In this document: piece by piece, positions 28,830 to 37,144 of the stretch
How positions within the stretch are numbered: position 1 is the stretch's first letter
How the letters are laid out: each line of letters begins with the position of its first letter
Source: Nocardioides daejeonensis
GTDB taxonomy: Bacteria; Actinomycetota; Actinomycetes; Propionibacteriales; Nocardioidaceae
DNA: 64,000 bases
Direction of reading: 5' to 3'
Assembly (NCBI RefSeq): GCF_003194585.1
Contig: NZ_QHKZ01000002.1
Span: 186,001 to 250,000 of the forward strand
The notes under the pieces: generated by a model
Databases searched by the model: none
What the model was told of the DNA's origin: nothing
Seen by the model: the letters and a program-made list of their open reading frames with translations, nothing else
Made by a program: the position numbers and the translations under genes

Positions 28830-29960
28830 CTACTTCACCTTGAGGTTGGCTCTCGCCGACCGCTTGCTCGACGAACCGATCGCGCTGACCTTCCACTTCC
28901 CGCGAGCAGCCTTCTTCAGCTTGATGCTGGCCTTGAAGGTTCCGTCGGCCGAAGCAGTGACGCTCTTGGCGAAGGACTTCCTGCCCGCTCTGCTGCCGCC
29001 CTTCAGCGACACCGTGACCCGCTCGCCCGGCCGATAGGACGACCCGGTGACGGTCACGGCCTTGCCGCTCCTGACCTTCTTCGGAGCGACGCTCACCCGT
29101 CCCTTTCCGGCGAGGACCTCCAACGCGGCGGTTGCCGACTTCGTGCCGTTGACGGCACGAACCGTCACCGACCCTGGCGAGGCGAAGGGTGGCACCGGGA
29201 GGACACCGGCGAAGCTTCCTGAGGCGTCGAGGGGATACCGACCCATGACCGTGCCGCCCACAGCGACCTCGACCTGAGCCGGAGGTTGGGTCGGGGCGGC
29301 CGCCAACATGCCAGTACCCGTGATCCGCACGCTGCCGCCCTGTCGCACCGTGCCCTGGGACAACGTGATCGCCGGCGTTGCAGCGAGGTCGTAGACACCG
29401 AGGGTGAACAGCGGCCGCGGATTCACGATCTGGTCGCATCGGTAGGCGTACTCGGCGAACTCACCGTTGAGATCCTCGCCGGTGAAGAGAAGGTCAATGC
29501 TCTTGACGCGGTAGTCGTAGATACCCGGGTCACCGTAATCGGTGTCGTACTCCATCTCAGGGAAGGCCAGCGACTGCGTGTGGTCCAGCGCAGGAACAGT
29601 GAACTCTGCATAGAAGCGCAGCGGGTTCCAGTGCTCGCTCTTGAACTCCAGGTAGTCCACCGAGACCCTGACGTTCTTCAAGCTTTCGGGGAGTGTGTTG
29701 CCCGGGAGAGCGCCCAACTCAACCTCGGTCGTCACCATGTCGTTCGTCGGAATCGGGGTCGGATGACGGAAGGTGAGAGAGGGCGACCAGGTGCTCTCCG
29801 CACCGACCCGGGTGTTCTCTGCGTAGGGCCGGTAGCGGACCTCGCAGCCGGCGAACTCCACGGTCGTGGAGACCTCCGCCGCGGTGGTCGGCGGTGCCAG
29901 CGCAACCCCGGTCAGCGCTCCAGCGACGAGGGCAAGTGCGGTCGCTGCGGCGCGCCTCAT
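28830..29960 (-). CDS. Secreted protein with C-terminal Ig-like domain, unknown function
   Basis: The protein has 376 residues. The signal peptide is RRAAATALALVAGALTGVAL with cleavage likely after TTAA near residue 28. Residues 30-210 form a domain I do not recognise, with EFAGCEVRYRPYAENTRV and a late CDQIVNPRP. Residues 210-290 and 290-376 look like two beta-sandwich modules of the IPT or bacterial Ig type (GGSVRITGTGML; GKAVTVTGSSYRPGERVTV), the last very Lys-rich. Its ATG overlaps the stop of the upstream lipoprotein gene (ATGA), so the pair is one unit. Confidence 0.8.
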   Translation of the reverse strand: MRRAAATALALVAGALTGVALAPPTTAAEVSTTVEFAGCEVRYRPYAENTRVGAESTWSPSLTFRHPTPIPTNDMVTTEVELGALPGNTLPESLKNVRVSVDYLEFKSEHWNPLRFYAEFTVPALDHTQSLAFPEMEYDTDYGDPGIYDYRVKSIDLLFTGEDLNGEFAEYAYRCDQIVNPRPLFTLGVYDLAATPAITLSQGTVRQGGSVRITGTGMLAAAPTQPPAQVEVAVGGTVMGRYPLDASGSFAGVLPVPPFASPGSVTVRAVNGTKSATAALEVLAGKGRVSVAPKKVRSGKAVTVTGSSYRPGERVTVSLKGGSRAGRKSFAKSVTASADGTFKASIKLKKAARGKWKVSAIGSSSKRSARANLKVK

Positions 29961-30376
29961 CGGGCATCCTCGCAGACCGTCGTCCCGCTGGGGTTCCGGA
30001 CCGACAGCGGAACCGTGGCCTCGACGCCGACTCCGTCCAGGATCATCCGTGCGGTGGTGCACTGGAGCTCGAACTGGCTGGCGTCGTCACTCTCCACGAT
30101 CAGGCCGCCGTCAGCCACCTCGTAGCCGGTGATGCCGAACTTCCCAACCATCTGCTCGCCTGCGATGTCGAGCACCCCTTCGGTGCCGACCGCGTCGATC
30201 GCAGCATCGACACCGTCAGCGCGGGTGCCATCGGTCGTGGGCTGTTCTGTCGTGGCCCGGCCCTGCGAGGCGTCGGCCTGGTCGTCGTCACCGTCGGTGC
30301 CGCAACCCACGAGTACGAACGCCGCCGAGAGAGCCAGGGAGGCGGCGAGACCGGAGAATTGTCGTCGTCGTTTCAT
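29957..30376 (-). CDS. Small lipoprotein of unknown function
   Basis: The protein has 139 residues. ATG at 30376 (MKRRRQFSGLAASLALSAAF) opens a lipoprotein signal with lipobox LVGC near residue 26, then an acidic Asp/Thr linker and a small domain ending ATVPLSVRNPSGTTVCEDAR. It overlaps the secreted-protein gene by four bases. No family recognised. Confidence 0.78.
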   Translation of the reverse strand: MKRRRQFSGLAASLALSAAFVLVGCGTDGDDDQADASQGRATTEQPTTDGTRADGVDAAIDAVGTEGVLDIAGEQMVGKFGITGYEVADGGLIVESDDASQFELQCTTARMILDGVGVEATVPLSVRNPSGTTVCEDAR

Positions 30377-30425
30377 GCCCGAAGCGTCGCGCGCAGGCGC
30401 CGCCCGGTCACTGAGCAAGAACTAC

Positions 30426-31508
30426 TCAGCCAAGCTGATCCAGCGCCTTGGCCAGGTCCTCCCACAGATCTTCGACGTCCTCGATGCCGACCGACATCCG
30501 CACCAGGGCGTCCGGGATCGTGGCGGGCTCGGTCTTCCACCGTCGACGCCGCTCGAAGGTCGACTCCACCCCGCCGAGGCTGGTCGCGTTGACCCACAGC
30601 GCCGTCTTGTGCGTCAGCAGGTCGGCTGCCAACGCGCCCTGAGCCAGCACGATCGAGATGATCGCCCCGAAGCCGGGGTAGCGCACCTCCCCCACCGCGG
30701 GATGCTCCCGCAGCCGGCGGACCAGCTCCTGGGCGTTGGCCTGCGCCGCTCCCACACGCAGGTGCAGCGTGCGCAGACCGCGCAGCGCCAGCCACGCCTC
30801 GAACGGCCCGGGAATAGCACCGAGCAGATCGCGCCGCCCCTTGAGGACGTCGTACAGCTGATCGTCGTTGGTGAGGACCGCGCCCATGAGCACGTCGCTG
30901 TGACCGGCGATGTACTTCGTCGCCGAGTGCACCACGATGTCGACGTCCAGCTCGAGCGGTCGCTGCAGGACCGGGGTGGCAAAGGTGTTGTCGACCACGA
31001 GGTAGGCGCCCGCAGCGTGTGCGGCGTCGCGGATCGCCGGGATGTCGGCGACCTCGAGGGCCGGGTTGGTGGGGCTCTCCAGCCAGACCAGCGCGGCGCC
31101 GTCGCAGGCCTTCAGCACCGCATCGGTGTCGGTGAGGTCGACCAGCCGCGCCTGCAGCCGTCCCCGGGACTCCAGGTCGGCGAGCTGCATGATCGTGCCG
31201 TTGTAGGAGTGCCGCGCGGCCACCACCGTCTGGCCCTGGCCGACGAGGTCGAGCACGGTCGCCACGGCCGCCAGGCCGCTGGCGAAGCTGAGGCAGCGGC
31301 CGCCCTCCAGTTGGCCCAACGCATCCTCGAACGCGGTCCAGGTCGGATTGCCGAAGCGCCCGTACTCCAGGTCGCCACCGGCGACGTACGTCGAGGTGAG
31401 GGTGACCGGCACGTTCATCGGCGCGTCGGGAGTCACCGGGGGGCGACCCGCGTTGACCGCGACGGTGGCCGGACGATAACGAGAAGCCGAGGGGTGTGCG
31501 TCAGTCAT
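30426..31508 (-). CDS. PLP-dependent trans-sulfuration enzyme (cystathionine gamma-synthase/lyase type)
   Basis: The protein has 360 residues of the Cys/Met metabolism family. Signatures are TYVAGGDLEYGRFGNPTW near 38, YGRFGNPT for PLP phosphate, VVDNTFATPVLQRPL near 175, and HSATKYIAGHSDVLMGA with the PLP Lys in ATKY. The ending SLGGVESTFERR fits gamma-synthase or gamma-lyase. Enzymes here interconvert homoserine esters, cysteine and cystathionine; which direction this one runs cannot be told. It is 67 bases after gpsA on the same strand. Confidence 0.88.
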   Translation of the reverse strand: MTDAHPSASRYRPATVAVNAGRPPVTPDAPMNVPVTLTSTYVAGGDLEYGRFGNPTWTAFEDALGQLEGGRCLSFASGLAAVATVLDLVGQGQTVVAARHSYNGTIMQLADLESRGRLQARLVDLTDTDAVLKACDGAALVWLESPTNPALEVADIPAIRDAAHAAGAYLVVDNTFATPVLQRPLELDVDIVVHSATKYIAGHSDVLMGAVLTNDDQLYDVLKGRRDLLGAIPGPFEAWLALRGLRTLHLRVGAAQANAQELVRRLREHPAVGEVRYPGFGAIISIVLAQGALAADLLTHKTALWVNATSLGGVESTFERRRRWKTEPATIPDALVRMSVGIEDVEDLWEDLAKALDQLG

Positions 31509-31575
31509 GTCAGCAGGCTATGCCCGCCCACCACGGCGGCGCCGACCGTCTCAACCTCTCCGCCACCTTCGAGGC

Positions 31576-32577
31576 TCAGTCCAGCTCCGCCTTCGTCACC
31601 CGGGTGACGAAGGCTTCCATCAGCTCGGGTGCGGTCATGCGGCCATCGACGACGGCGTCGACGGCAGCCGCGATCGGCGCGTCGATGCCGTGCTGTTCGG
31701 CCAGCGCCAGCAGGGACTTGCACGACTTGGCACCCTCCGCGACCTGGTTGGTCGAGGCGTAGATCTCGGCGACGGTCATGCCCTGACCGAGCTTCTCTCC
31801 GAACGTCCGGTTGCGCGACAGCGGAGAGGAGCAGGTGGCGACGAGGTCACCGAGGCCGGCCAGGCCCATCAACGTGATCGGGTTGGCGCCCAGGGCGACC
31901 GCCAGCCGGGCGGTCTCGGCCAGGCCCCTGGTGATCAACGAAGCCGTGGTGTTGTCTCCGAAGCCCAGGCCGACCGCCATCCCCACGCTGAGCGCGACGA
32001 CGTTCTTGTAAGCGCCCCCCAGCTCGCACCCCACCACATCCTCGGAGGTGTAAGGGCGGAACGCCTTGCTGTGCATGAGCCCCTGCAGGCGCTTCGCCAC
32101 CTCGTGGTCGGAGCAGGCGACGACGGAGGCAGCAGGCTCGCGCTGGGCGATCTCGCGGGCCAGGTTGGGGCCGCTGACGACGGCGATCCGCTCCGGCGCC
32201 AGACCCGCGACCTCGGCGATGACCTCGCTCATCCGCTTCAACGATCCGAGCTCGACGCCCTTCATCAGCGAGACGACGGTGGCATCGCGAGGCAGGATCG
32301 GCGCCCAGCCGCCCAGGTTGTCGCGCAGGGTCTGGGACGGCACGGTCAACACCACGACCTCGGCGCCGGCCATGGCCTGCTCAGGGTCGTGGGTCGCGCG
32401 AATCGACCCGGGCAACGTGATGCCGGGCAGGTAGTCGGTGTTCTCGTGTCGCTCGTTGACGGTGGCGCAGACCTCCGGTCGCCGTGCCCACAAGTGCACA
32501 TCGCAGCCGGCGTCCGCCATCACCATTGAGAACGCAGTCCCCCACGATCCGGCGCCGAGCACCGCCACCTTGGTCAT
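31576..32577 (-). CDS. gpsA: Glycerol-3-phosphate dehydrogenase (NAD(P)+)
   Basis: The protein has 333 residues starting MTKVAVLGAGSWGTAFSMVM at the ATG at 32577, the NAD-binding signature. VVSGPNLAREIA near 142, GAYKNVVALSVGMAVGLGFGDN near 192 and SRNRTFG near 255 complete the GpsA pattern. It supplies glycerol-3-phosphate for phospholipids. The ATG overlaps the plsC stop (ATGA), and the product of gpsA feeds the acyltransferase pathway, so the coupling makes functional sense. Confidence 0.96.
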   Translation of the reverse strand: MTKVAVLGAGSWGTAFSMVMADAGCDVHLWARRPEVCATVNERHENTDYLPGITLPGSIRATHDPEQAMAGAEVVVLTVPSQTLRDNLGGWAPILPRDATVVSLMKGVELGSLKRMSEVIAEVAGLAPERIAVVSGPNLAREIAQREPAASVVACSDHEVAKRLQGLMHSKAFRPYTSEDVVGCELGGAYKNVVALSVGMAVGLGFGDNTTASLITRGLAETARLAVALGANPITLMGLAGLGDLVATCSSPLSRNRTFGEKLGQGMTVAEIYASTNQVAEGAKSCKSLLALAEQHGIDAPIAAAVDAVVDGRMTAPELMEAFVTRVTKAELD

Positions 32578-33350
32578 CTGTCGCTCCTGCCCTGCTCGCG
32601 GTTCTTCTTGTGTGGGTTGCCGATCTGGCTGATGCCGTGCGCACGCGGGTCGAATCGCTCGGCAGGTGGCGCCTCGCCGCGCAACTGCGCGAGCTGCTCG
32701 GTGATCGCCGCCATGATCCGATCGGTGGCGATCCGGATCTCCGCCGCGCTGGGCGGACGCGAGGTGAGATCGGAGAGGTCGACCGGTGCGCCGACCTTGT
32801 AGCGCACCCGGTGCCGCGGCAGCAGGTGCACCCGCTTGGCATAAGGCGCCAGCATCTCCTGCACGCCCCAGTGAGCCACGGGGATCACCGGGCAGCCCGT
32901 CTCCAGAGCGATCCGCGCCGCGCCCGTCTTGCCCACCATCGGCCAGAGGTCGGGGTCGCGGGTCAGCGTGCCCTCGGGGTAGACCACGAGGCATTCGCCC
33001 GCACGCACAGCATCGACAGCTGCGTCGTAGGCGCCGTGGGCGCCCACGGTCTGTCGCTCCACGGGGATCTGGCCGACCGCCTTGAGGAAGCCGGAGAGGA
33101 CGGCGATATCGAAGAGGCCCGCCTTGGCGAGGTAACGCGGCAGCCGGCCGTGGTCATAGACGAAGTGCGCGGTGGTCAGCGGGTCCAGGTGTGACACGTG
33201 GTTGACCACAACCACGCAGCCGCCTGTGGCCGGAATCCGCAACCCGTCGATCCAGTCGGGCTTGGTGGTGGCCGCCAGCAGCGGCTTGAGAATGCTCGCC
33301 CCGACGACGAAGCCCCAGCCACGTGGTTGGTCGAGCTTGCGGACCCTCAC
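32574..33350 (-). CDS. plsC: 1-acyl-sn-glycerol-3-phosphate acyltransferase
   Basis: The protein has 258 residues. Acyltransferase block I is NHVSHLDPLTT (H-x4-D), block III is VYPEGTLTRDPDLWP, and block IV is PVIPVAHWG. An N-terminal hydrophobic stretch anchors it to the membrane. It acylates lysophosphatidic acid to phosphatidic acid. It overlaps gpsA by four bases and diverges from cofC. The Arg/Lys-rich tail (NPHKKNREQGRSDR) is unusual but not unique. Confidence 0.88.
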   Translation of the reverse strand: MRVRKLDQPRGWGFVVGASILKPLLAATTKPDWIDGLRIPATGGCVVVVNHVSHLDPLTTAHFVYDHGRLPRYLAKAGLFDIAVLSGFLKAVGQIPVERQTVGAHGAYDAAVDAVRAGECLVVYPEGTLTRDPDLWPMVGKTGAARIALETGCPVIPVAHWGVQEMLAPYAKRVHLLPRHRVRYKVGAPVDLSDLTSRPPSAAEIRIATDRIMAAITEQLAQLRGEAPPAERFDPRAHGISQIGNPHKKNREQGRSDR

Positions 33351-33424
33351 CCGTGCTTCCTCCTCATCGACGGCGACCGGCGCCCATGCAGGCTACTCAG
33401 GATGCCAGACTTCTGCGGGTGAGC

Positions 33425-34042
33425 ATGTCCCGTGTCGTCGTCATCATTCCGGTGAAACCACCCGCCGTGGGCAAGTCCCGCCTCGATCTTGCCGCACCCC
33501 GGCGCATCGCCCTGGCCACCGCCTTCGCGCGTGACACCCTCGAAGCGGCTCTCCGCGCCGAGACCGTCGAGCAGGTGCTGGTCGTGACCGACGACTTCCG
33601 GTTCGCTGCTCTGGCGCAGGAGTCCGGGTGCGCGGTGATTCCGGACGGCGTCACCGGCGACCTCAACGCCAGTCTCGTGCAGGCCGCACACGAGGCTGCT
33701 CGACGCTGGCCAGGCCTGCGGATCGCGGCATTGTGCGCCGACGTACCGGCGCTCCAGGCGGAGGATCTCGACACTGCCCTCACCGAGGCGAACGATCACC
33801 GGTCCTCGTTCGTCCGGGACGCGCACGGCACAGGAACCTCCTTGTACGTCGCCGCAGAGGTCGAGCTGTTCGCTCCGCGCTTCGGCGTCGGCTCTGCGGC
33901 GGCCCATCGCGACGGAGGAGCCAGCGAGCTGGGCGGCGACCTGCTGACCCTGCGCCAAGACGTCGACGATGCCGGCGATCTCGGCCGGGCTCTGGCACTG
34001 GGAGTCGGCGCGCATACAGCCCAGGCGCTGGTGGAAGGCTGA
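33425..34042 (+). CDS. cofC: 2-phospho-L-lactate guanylyltransferase (coenzyme F420)
   Basis: The protein has 205 residues with the CofC start MSRVVVIIPVKPPAVGKSRL and later ALCADVPALQAEDL and GTGTSLYVA, then HRDGGA. It makes the activated phospholactate or phosphoenolpyruvyl donor for the F420 side chain, so the organism very likely makes F420. ATG at 33425 or GTG at 33419 (two codons upstream) may start it. It converges on HU across a strong palindromic terminator. No other F420 gene is in the window. Confidence 0.93.
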   Translation: MSRVVVIIPVKPPAVGKSRLDLAAPRRIALATAFARDTLEAALRAETVEQVLVVTDDFRFAALAQESGCAVIPDGVTGDLNASLVQAAHEAARRWPGLRIAALCADVPALQAEDLDTALTEANDHRSSFVRDAHGTGTSLYVAAEVELFAPRFGVGSAAAHRDGGASELGGDLLTLRQDVDDAGDLGRALALGVGAHTAQALVEG

Positions 34043-34065
34043 CGACCTCACCAGGAGAGTCACAA

Positions 34066-34105
34066 GACGACGCTGCCCGGTCCGATCGGACCGGGCAGCG
34101 TCGTC
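34066..34105. terminator. Perfect 40-base palindromic terminator between cofC and HU
   Basis: Arms of 18 bases (34066-34083 and 34088-34105) match exactly around GATC. It sits between converging cofC and HU genes and can act for both strands. GACGACGCTGCCCGG opens the stem. Confidence 0.85.
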
Positions 34106-34115
34106 AACGAGTCGC

Positions 34116-34799
34116 TCAGGAGGTCGCCTTCTTGGCCGGCGCCTTCTTCGCAGTGGTCTTCTTCGCGGTGGTCTTCTTCGCCGCCGTGGTGGCCTTCTTG
34201 GCGGGCGCCTTCTTCGCCGCCGTCGTGGCCTTCTTCGCGGGCGCCTTCTTCGCGGCGGCCTTCTTGGTCGTCGCGGCCGTCGTGGCCTTCTTGGCCGGCG
34301 CCTTCTTCGCGGCGGTGGTCTTCTTCGCCGCCGTCGTGGTCTTCTTCGCGGGCGTCGCCTTCTTGGTAGCGGTGGTCTTCTTGGCCGCAGCCGTCGACGT
34401 CTTCTTCGCCGCCGCCTTGGCCGGAGCCTTGGTCGCGGTGGCCTTCTTCGCTGCCGGCTTGGCGGCAGTTGCCGCCTTCTTGGCGGGCGCCGCGGCCTTG
34501 GCTGCGAGCTTGGGCAGCTTCTTGGCCCCCGAGACGATGTTCTTCAGGTCGGCACCCGGTGTGAACTTCGGCACCGCCTTCTTCTTCGCCTTCATGCGCT
34601 CCCCGGTGCGGGGGTTGCGTACCCAGCGCGCGTCACGCACCTTCTTCTCGAAGGAGCCGAACCCGGTGATCGCCACCTTCTCTCCACGAGCGATCTCGCG
34701 AGTGATGGTGTCGAGGACCTTGTCGAGCGCCTCGGCGGCTGCCTTGCGGTTCCCCTCGTAGCGCGCAGTGAGCGCGTCGATGAGCTGAGTCTTGTTCAC
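34116..34799 (-). CDS. HU-family nucleoid protein with long Lys/Ala tail
   Basis: The protein has 227 residues. Residues 1-90 are a typical HU: MNKTQLIDALTARYEGNRKA, GFGSFEKKVRDARWVRNPRT and GERMKAKKKAVPKFTPG. Residues 105-227 are nearly only Ala, Lys, Thr and Pro, with repeats such as KKAPAKKATTA, like the histone-H1-like tail of mycobacterial HupB and streptomycete HupS. It compacts DNA and should bind it more tightly than tail-less HU. GTG at 34799 with GGAAGGGAAG upstream. Confidence 0.94.
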   Translation of the reverse strand: MNKTQLIDALTARYEGNRKAAAEALDKVLDTITREIARGEKVAITGFGSFEKKVRDARWVRNPRTGERMKAKKKAVPKFTPGADLKNIVSGAKKLPKLAAKAAAPAKKAATAAKPAAKKATATKAPAKAAAKKTSTAAAKKTTATKKATPAKKTTTAAKKTTAAKKAPAKKATTAATTKKAAAKKAPAKKATTAAKKAPAKKATTAAKKTTAKKTTAKKAPAKKATS

Positions 34800-34856
34800 T
34801 GTCTTCCCTTCCAATGAACTCCCGGAGTCGGGCTCGTGCCTGACCTCTGCCCATGC

Positions 34857-34885
34857 ACGCTAGGTTTTGGTGACGCTCACCACAA
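34857..34885 (-). promoter_or_regulatory. Candidate promoter for the HU gene
   Basis: On the complement, TTGTGG and TAGCGT are separated by 17 bases, with the -10 element ending about 57 bases ahead of the HU start. The remaining 213-base gap to leuD holds this promoter and a terminator hairpin, and no gene. Confidence 0.4.
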
Positions 34886-34947
34886 TCGCCACGCCGGTAT
34901 TTCTGCGGTTTTTTCGCGCAGGCACAGGGATTTCGGCCCAGAAACGC

Positions 34948-34984
34948 CTCCGAGCGCCTCTCCCCAGGGGAAAGGCGCTCGGAG
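34948..34984 (-). terminator. Terminator hairpin after leuD
   Basis: CTCCGAGCGCCT (34948-34959) pairs perfectly with AGGCGCTCGGAG (34973-34984), and TCCCC/GGGGA pairs inside. It lies 29 bases past the leuD stop in the direction of transcription. Confidence 0.7.
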
Positions 34985-35012
34985 TTGGCGTCGCGCGAAA
35001 GGCGCTCAACAC

Positions 35013-35612
35013 CTAGAGAGTTGCGGGCTTCCAGGCCGGACGCGCCGCCTCGTACGTCGCGATGTCGGCCTCGTTGCCGAGCGTGATGCCGATGTCGTCG
35101 AGGCCGTTGAGCAACCGCCAGCGGGTGTAGTCGTCGATCGCGAACGAGCCCTCGACGACGGTGCCCGCCGCCTCGGCGCGGATGCTCCGCTCCTCGAGGT
35201 CGACGGTGATCTCCGTGCCGGGGTGGGCCTCGACGAGTGCCCACAGCTCGTGCACGAGCTTCTCGTCGGCCTGCGCCGCCAGCAGACCTGCCTTGCCGGA
35301 GTTGCCGCGGAAGATGTCGGCGAACCGCGGCGAGATCACAACCTTGAAGCCGTAGTTCTGCAAGGCCCAGACCGCGTGCTCGCGCGAAGAGCCGGTGCCG
35401 AAGTCCGGACCGGCGACGAGCACCGAACCGGCGCCGTACACGGGCTGGTTGAGCACGAAGTCGGGATCGTTGCGCCACGCGGCGAAGAGTCCGTCCTCGA
35501 AGCCGGTGCGCGTGACGCGCTTGAGGTAGACGGCCGGGATGATCTGATCGGTGTCGACGTTGCTGCGGCGCAGCGGGACGCCGATGCCGGTGTGACTGGT
35601 GAACTTCTCCAT
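35013..35612 (-). CDS. leuD: 3-isopropylmalate dehydratase small subunit
   Basis: The protein has 199 residues: [16 protein letters not shown] near 18, [20 protein letters not shown] near 68 and a swivel domain. With LeuC it isomerises isopropylmalate in leucine synthesis, and the same enzyme handles citramalate in the CimA isoleucine route. ATG at 35612 with GGAGAA upstream. The 30 bases between leuC and leuD hold a copy of a dispersed palindromic element. Confidence 0.96.
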   Translation of the reverse strand: MEKFTSHTGIGVPLRRSNVDTDQIIPAVYLKRVTRTGFEDGLFAAWRNDPDFVLNQPVYGAGSVLVAGPDFGTGSSREHAVWALQNYGFKVVISPRFADIFRGNSGKAGLLAAQADEKLVHELWALVEAHPGTEITVDLEERSIRAEAAGTVVEGSFAIDDYTRWRLLNGLDDIGITLGNEADIATYEAARPAWKPATL

Positions 35613-35622
35613 GGGATTCTCC

Positions 35623-35646
35623 GGTGATCGAGCTTGTCGAGATCAG
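35623..35646. repeat. Dispersed palindromic element at the leuC-leuD junction
   Basis: TGATCGAGCTTGTCGAGATCA spans the leuC stop codon (TGA on the complement). Its core CGAGC-TGTCGAGA matches the core of the element at the 5' end of gltX (CGAGCCTGTCGAGA). The family is short, GC-rich and partly palindromic. Two related copies are visible here; genome-wide abundance is not shown. Confidence 0.5.
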
Positions 35647-37055
35647 ACGCTGGCGGGCACGAGATCGGCGGGCGAGGAGAGCGTGCCGCGCACCGCGGTG
35701 GCGGCAGCGACGGGCACGGAGACCAGATGGGTCCGGCCCCCCTTGCCCTGCCGTCCCTCGAAGTTCCGGTTCGAGGTGGAGGCGCTGCGCTCGCCCGGGG
35801 CGAGCTGGTCGGGGTTCATGCCCAGGCACATCGAGCAGCCTGCTCCCCGCCATTCGGCGCCGGCAGCTACGAAGACCTCATGCAACCCCTCGGCCTCGGC
35901 CTGCATCCGCACCCGGACCGAGCCCGGGACGACGAGCAGGCGGGTGCCGTCGGCGACCGTGTGCCCCTTGAGGATCTCGGCTGCGAGCCGCAGATCCTCG
36001 ATCCGGCCGTTGGTGCACGAGCCGACGAAGACGGTGTCGACCTTGATGTCGCGCATCGGGGTGCCTGCTTCGAGGCCCATGTACTCGAGGGCCTTCTCGG
36101 CTGCGACGCGGTCCTGCTCGTCGGCGAAGTCCGCAGGGATGGGCACATCGGCGCCCAGCGGCACGCCCTGGCCCGGGTTGGTGCCCCACGTGACGAACGG
36201 CGTCATCGTCGCGGCGTCGAGCACGATCTCCTTGTCGAAGACGGCGTCCTCGTCGGTGACCAACGTCTTCCAGTGCGCGACGGCAGCATCCCAGGCAGCG
36301 CCCTTCGGTGCCTCCGGCTTGCCCTCGATGTAGTCGAAGGTGGTCTGGTCGGGGGCGATGAGCCCCGCCTTGGCGCCCCACTCGATCGACATGTTGCAGA
36401 CGGTCATGCGGCCTTCCATCGAGAGCTCCTCGATGGCCTGGCCGCGGTACTCGACGATGTAGCCCTGGCCGCCACCGGTGCCGGTGTGCGCAATCAGCGT
36501 GAGCACCAGGTCCTTGGCGGTGACGCCCTCCGGCAGGCTGCCGTTGACCGTGACGGCCATCGTCTTCGGCTTGGCCTGCATGAGGGTCTGCGTGGCCAGC
36601 ACGTGCTCGACCTCGGAGGTGCCGATACCGAAGGCGATCGCCCCGAAGGCGCCGTGGGTAGAGGTGTGGGAGTCGCCGCAGACGATCGTCATCCCCGGCT
36701 GGGTCAGGCCCAGCTGCGGGCCGACGACGTGCACGATGCCCTGCTCGACATCGCCCAGCGGGTGCAGACGCACGCCGAACTCGGCGGCGTTCTTGCGCAG
36801 CGTGTCGACCTGGGTCTTGCTGACCGGGTCGGCGATCGGCTGGTCCCAGTCGAGCGTCGGGACGTTGTGATCCTCGGTGGCCAGGGTCAGGTCGGGACGA
36901 CGTACCGCCCGGCCGGCCAGCCGCAGGCCGTCGAAGGCCTGGGGCGAGGTGACCTCGTGAATGAGGTGAAGATCGATGTAGAGCAGGTCGGGCTCTCCCT
37001 CGGCACTGCGGACGACGTGCTCGTCCCACACCTTCTCGACCAGGGTCTTGCCCAT
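35643..37055 (-). CDS. leuC: 3-isopropylmalate dehydratase large subunit
   Basis: The protein has 470 residues from the ATG at 37055, preceded by GGGAGG. Aconitase-family motifs: [20 protein letters not shown] near 26, [14 protein letters not shown] near 125, [14 protein letters not shown] near 343 and [11 protein letters not shown] near 407, whose Cys residues hold the 4Fe-4S cluster. It pairs with LeuD. It diverges from an IclR regulator gene. Confidence 0.97.
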   Translation of the reverse strand: MGKTLVEKVWDEHVVRSAEGEPDLLYIDLHLIHEVTSPQAFDGLRLAGRAVRRPDLTLATEDHNVPTLDWDQPIADPVSKTQVDTLRKNAAEFGVRLHPLGDVEQGIVHVVGPQLGLTQPGMTIVCGDSHTSTHGAFGAIAFGIGTSEVEHVLATQTLMQAKPKTMAVTVNGSLPEGVTAKDLVLTLIAHTGTGGGQGYIVEYRGQAIEELSMEGRMTVCNMSIEWGAKAGLIAPDQTTFDYIEGKPEAPKGAAWDAAVAHWKTLVTDEDAVFDKEIVLDAATMTPFVTWGTNPGQGVPLGADVPIPADFADEQDRVAAEKALEYMGLEAGTPMRDIKVDTVFVGSCTNGRIEDLRLAAEILKGHTVADGTRLLVVPGSVRVRMQAEAEGLHEVFVAAGAEWRGAGCSMCLGMNPDQLAPGERSASTSNRNFEGRQGKGGRTHLVSVPVAAATAVRGTLSSPADLVPASV

Positions 37056-37090
37056 TCCTACCTCCCGCAGCTGCACACGTTCGTTTTCGG

Positions 37091-37127
37091 TGAGATCACA
37101 CGATAACCCTTGCATCCCATGATCTGA
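37091..37127. promoter_or_regulatory. Candidate operator between leuC and the IclR regulator
   Basis: TGAGATCA (37091-37098) and TGATCTGA (37120-37127) are near-inverted half-sites 21 bases apart in the 89-base divergent gap. NdgR/LtbR-type regulators act on leuCD in relatives. The match to their exact consensus is not checked. Confidence 0.35.
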
Positions 37128-37144
37128 GACGGCAGTATTGCCAT

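Noticed and set aside
31480..31575. SAM riboswitch for the trans-sulfuration gene
   Set aside because: The 67-base gap to gpsA is too short and shows none of the conserved SAM aptamer segments.
31576..32994. Longer gpsA with an N-terminal extension of 139 residues
   Set aside because: The extension overlaps plsC in another frame, while the NAD-binding start MTKVAVLGAGSWG at 32577 is the family start and shows ATGA coupling.
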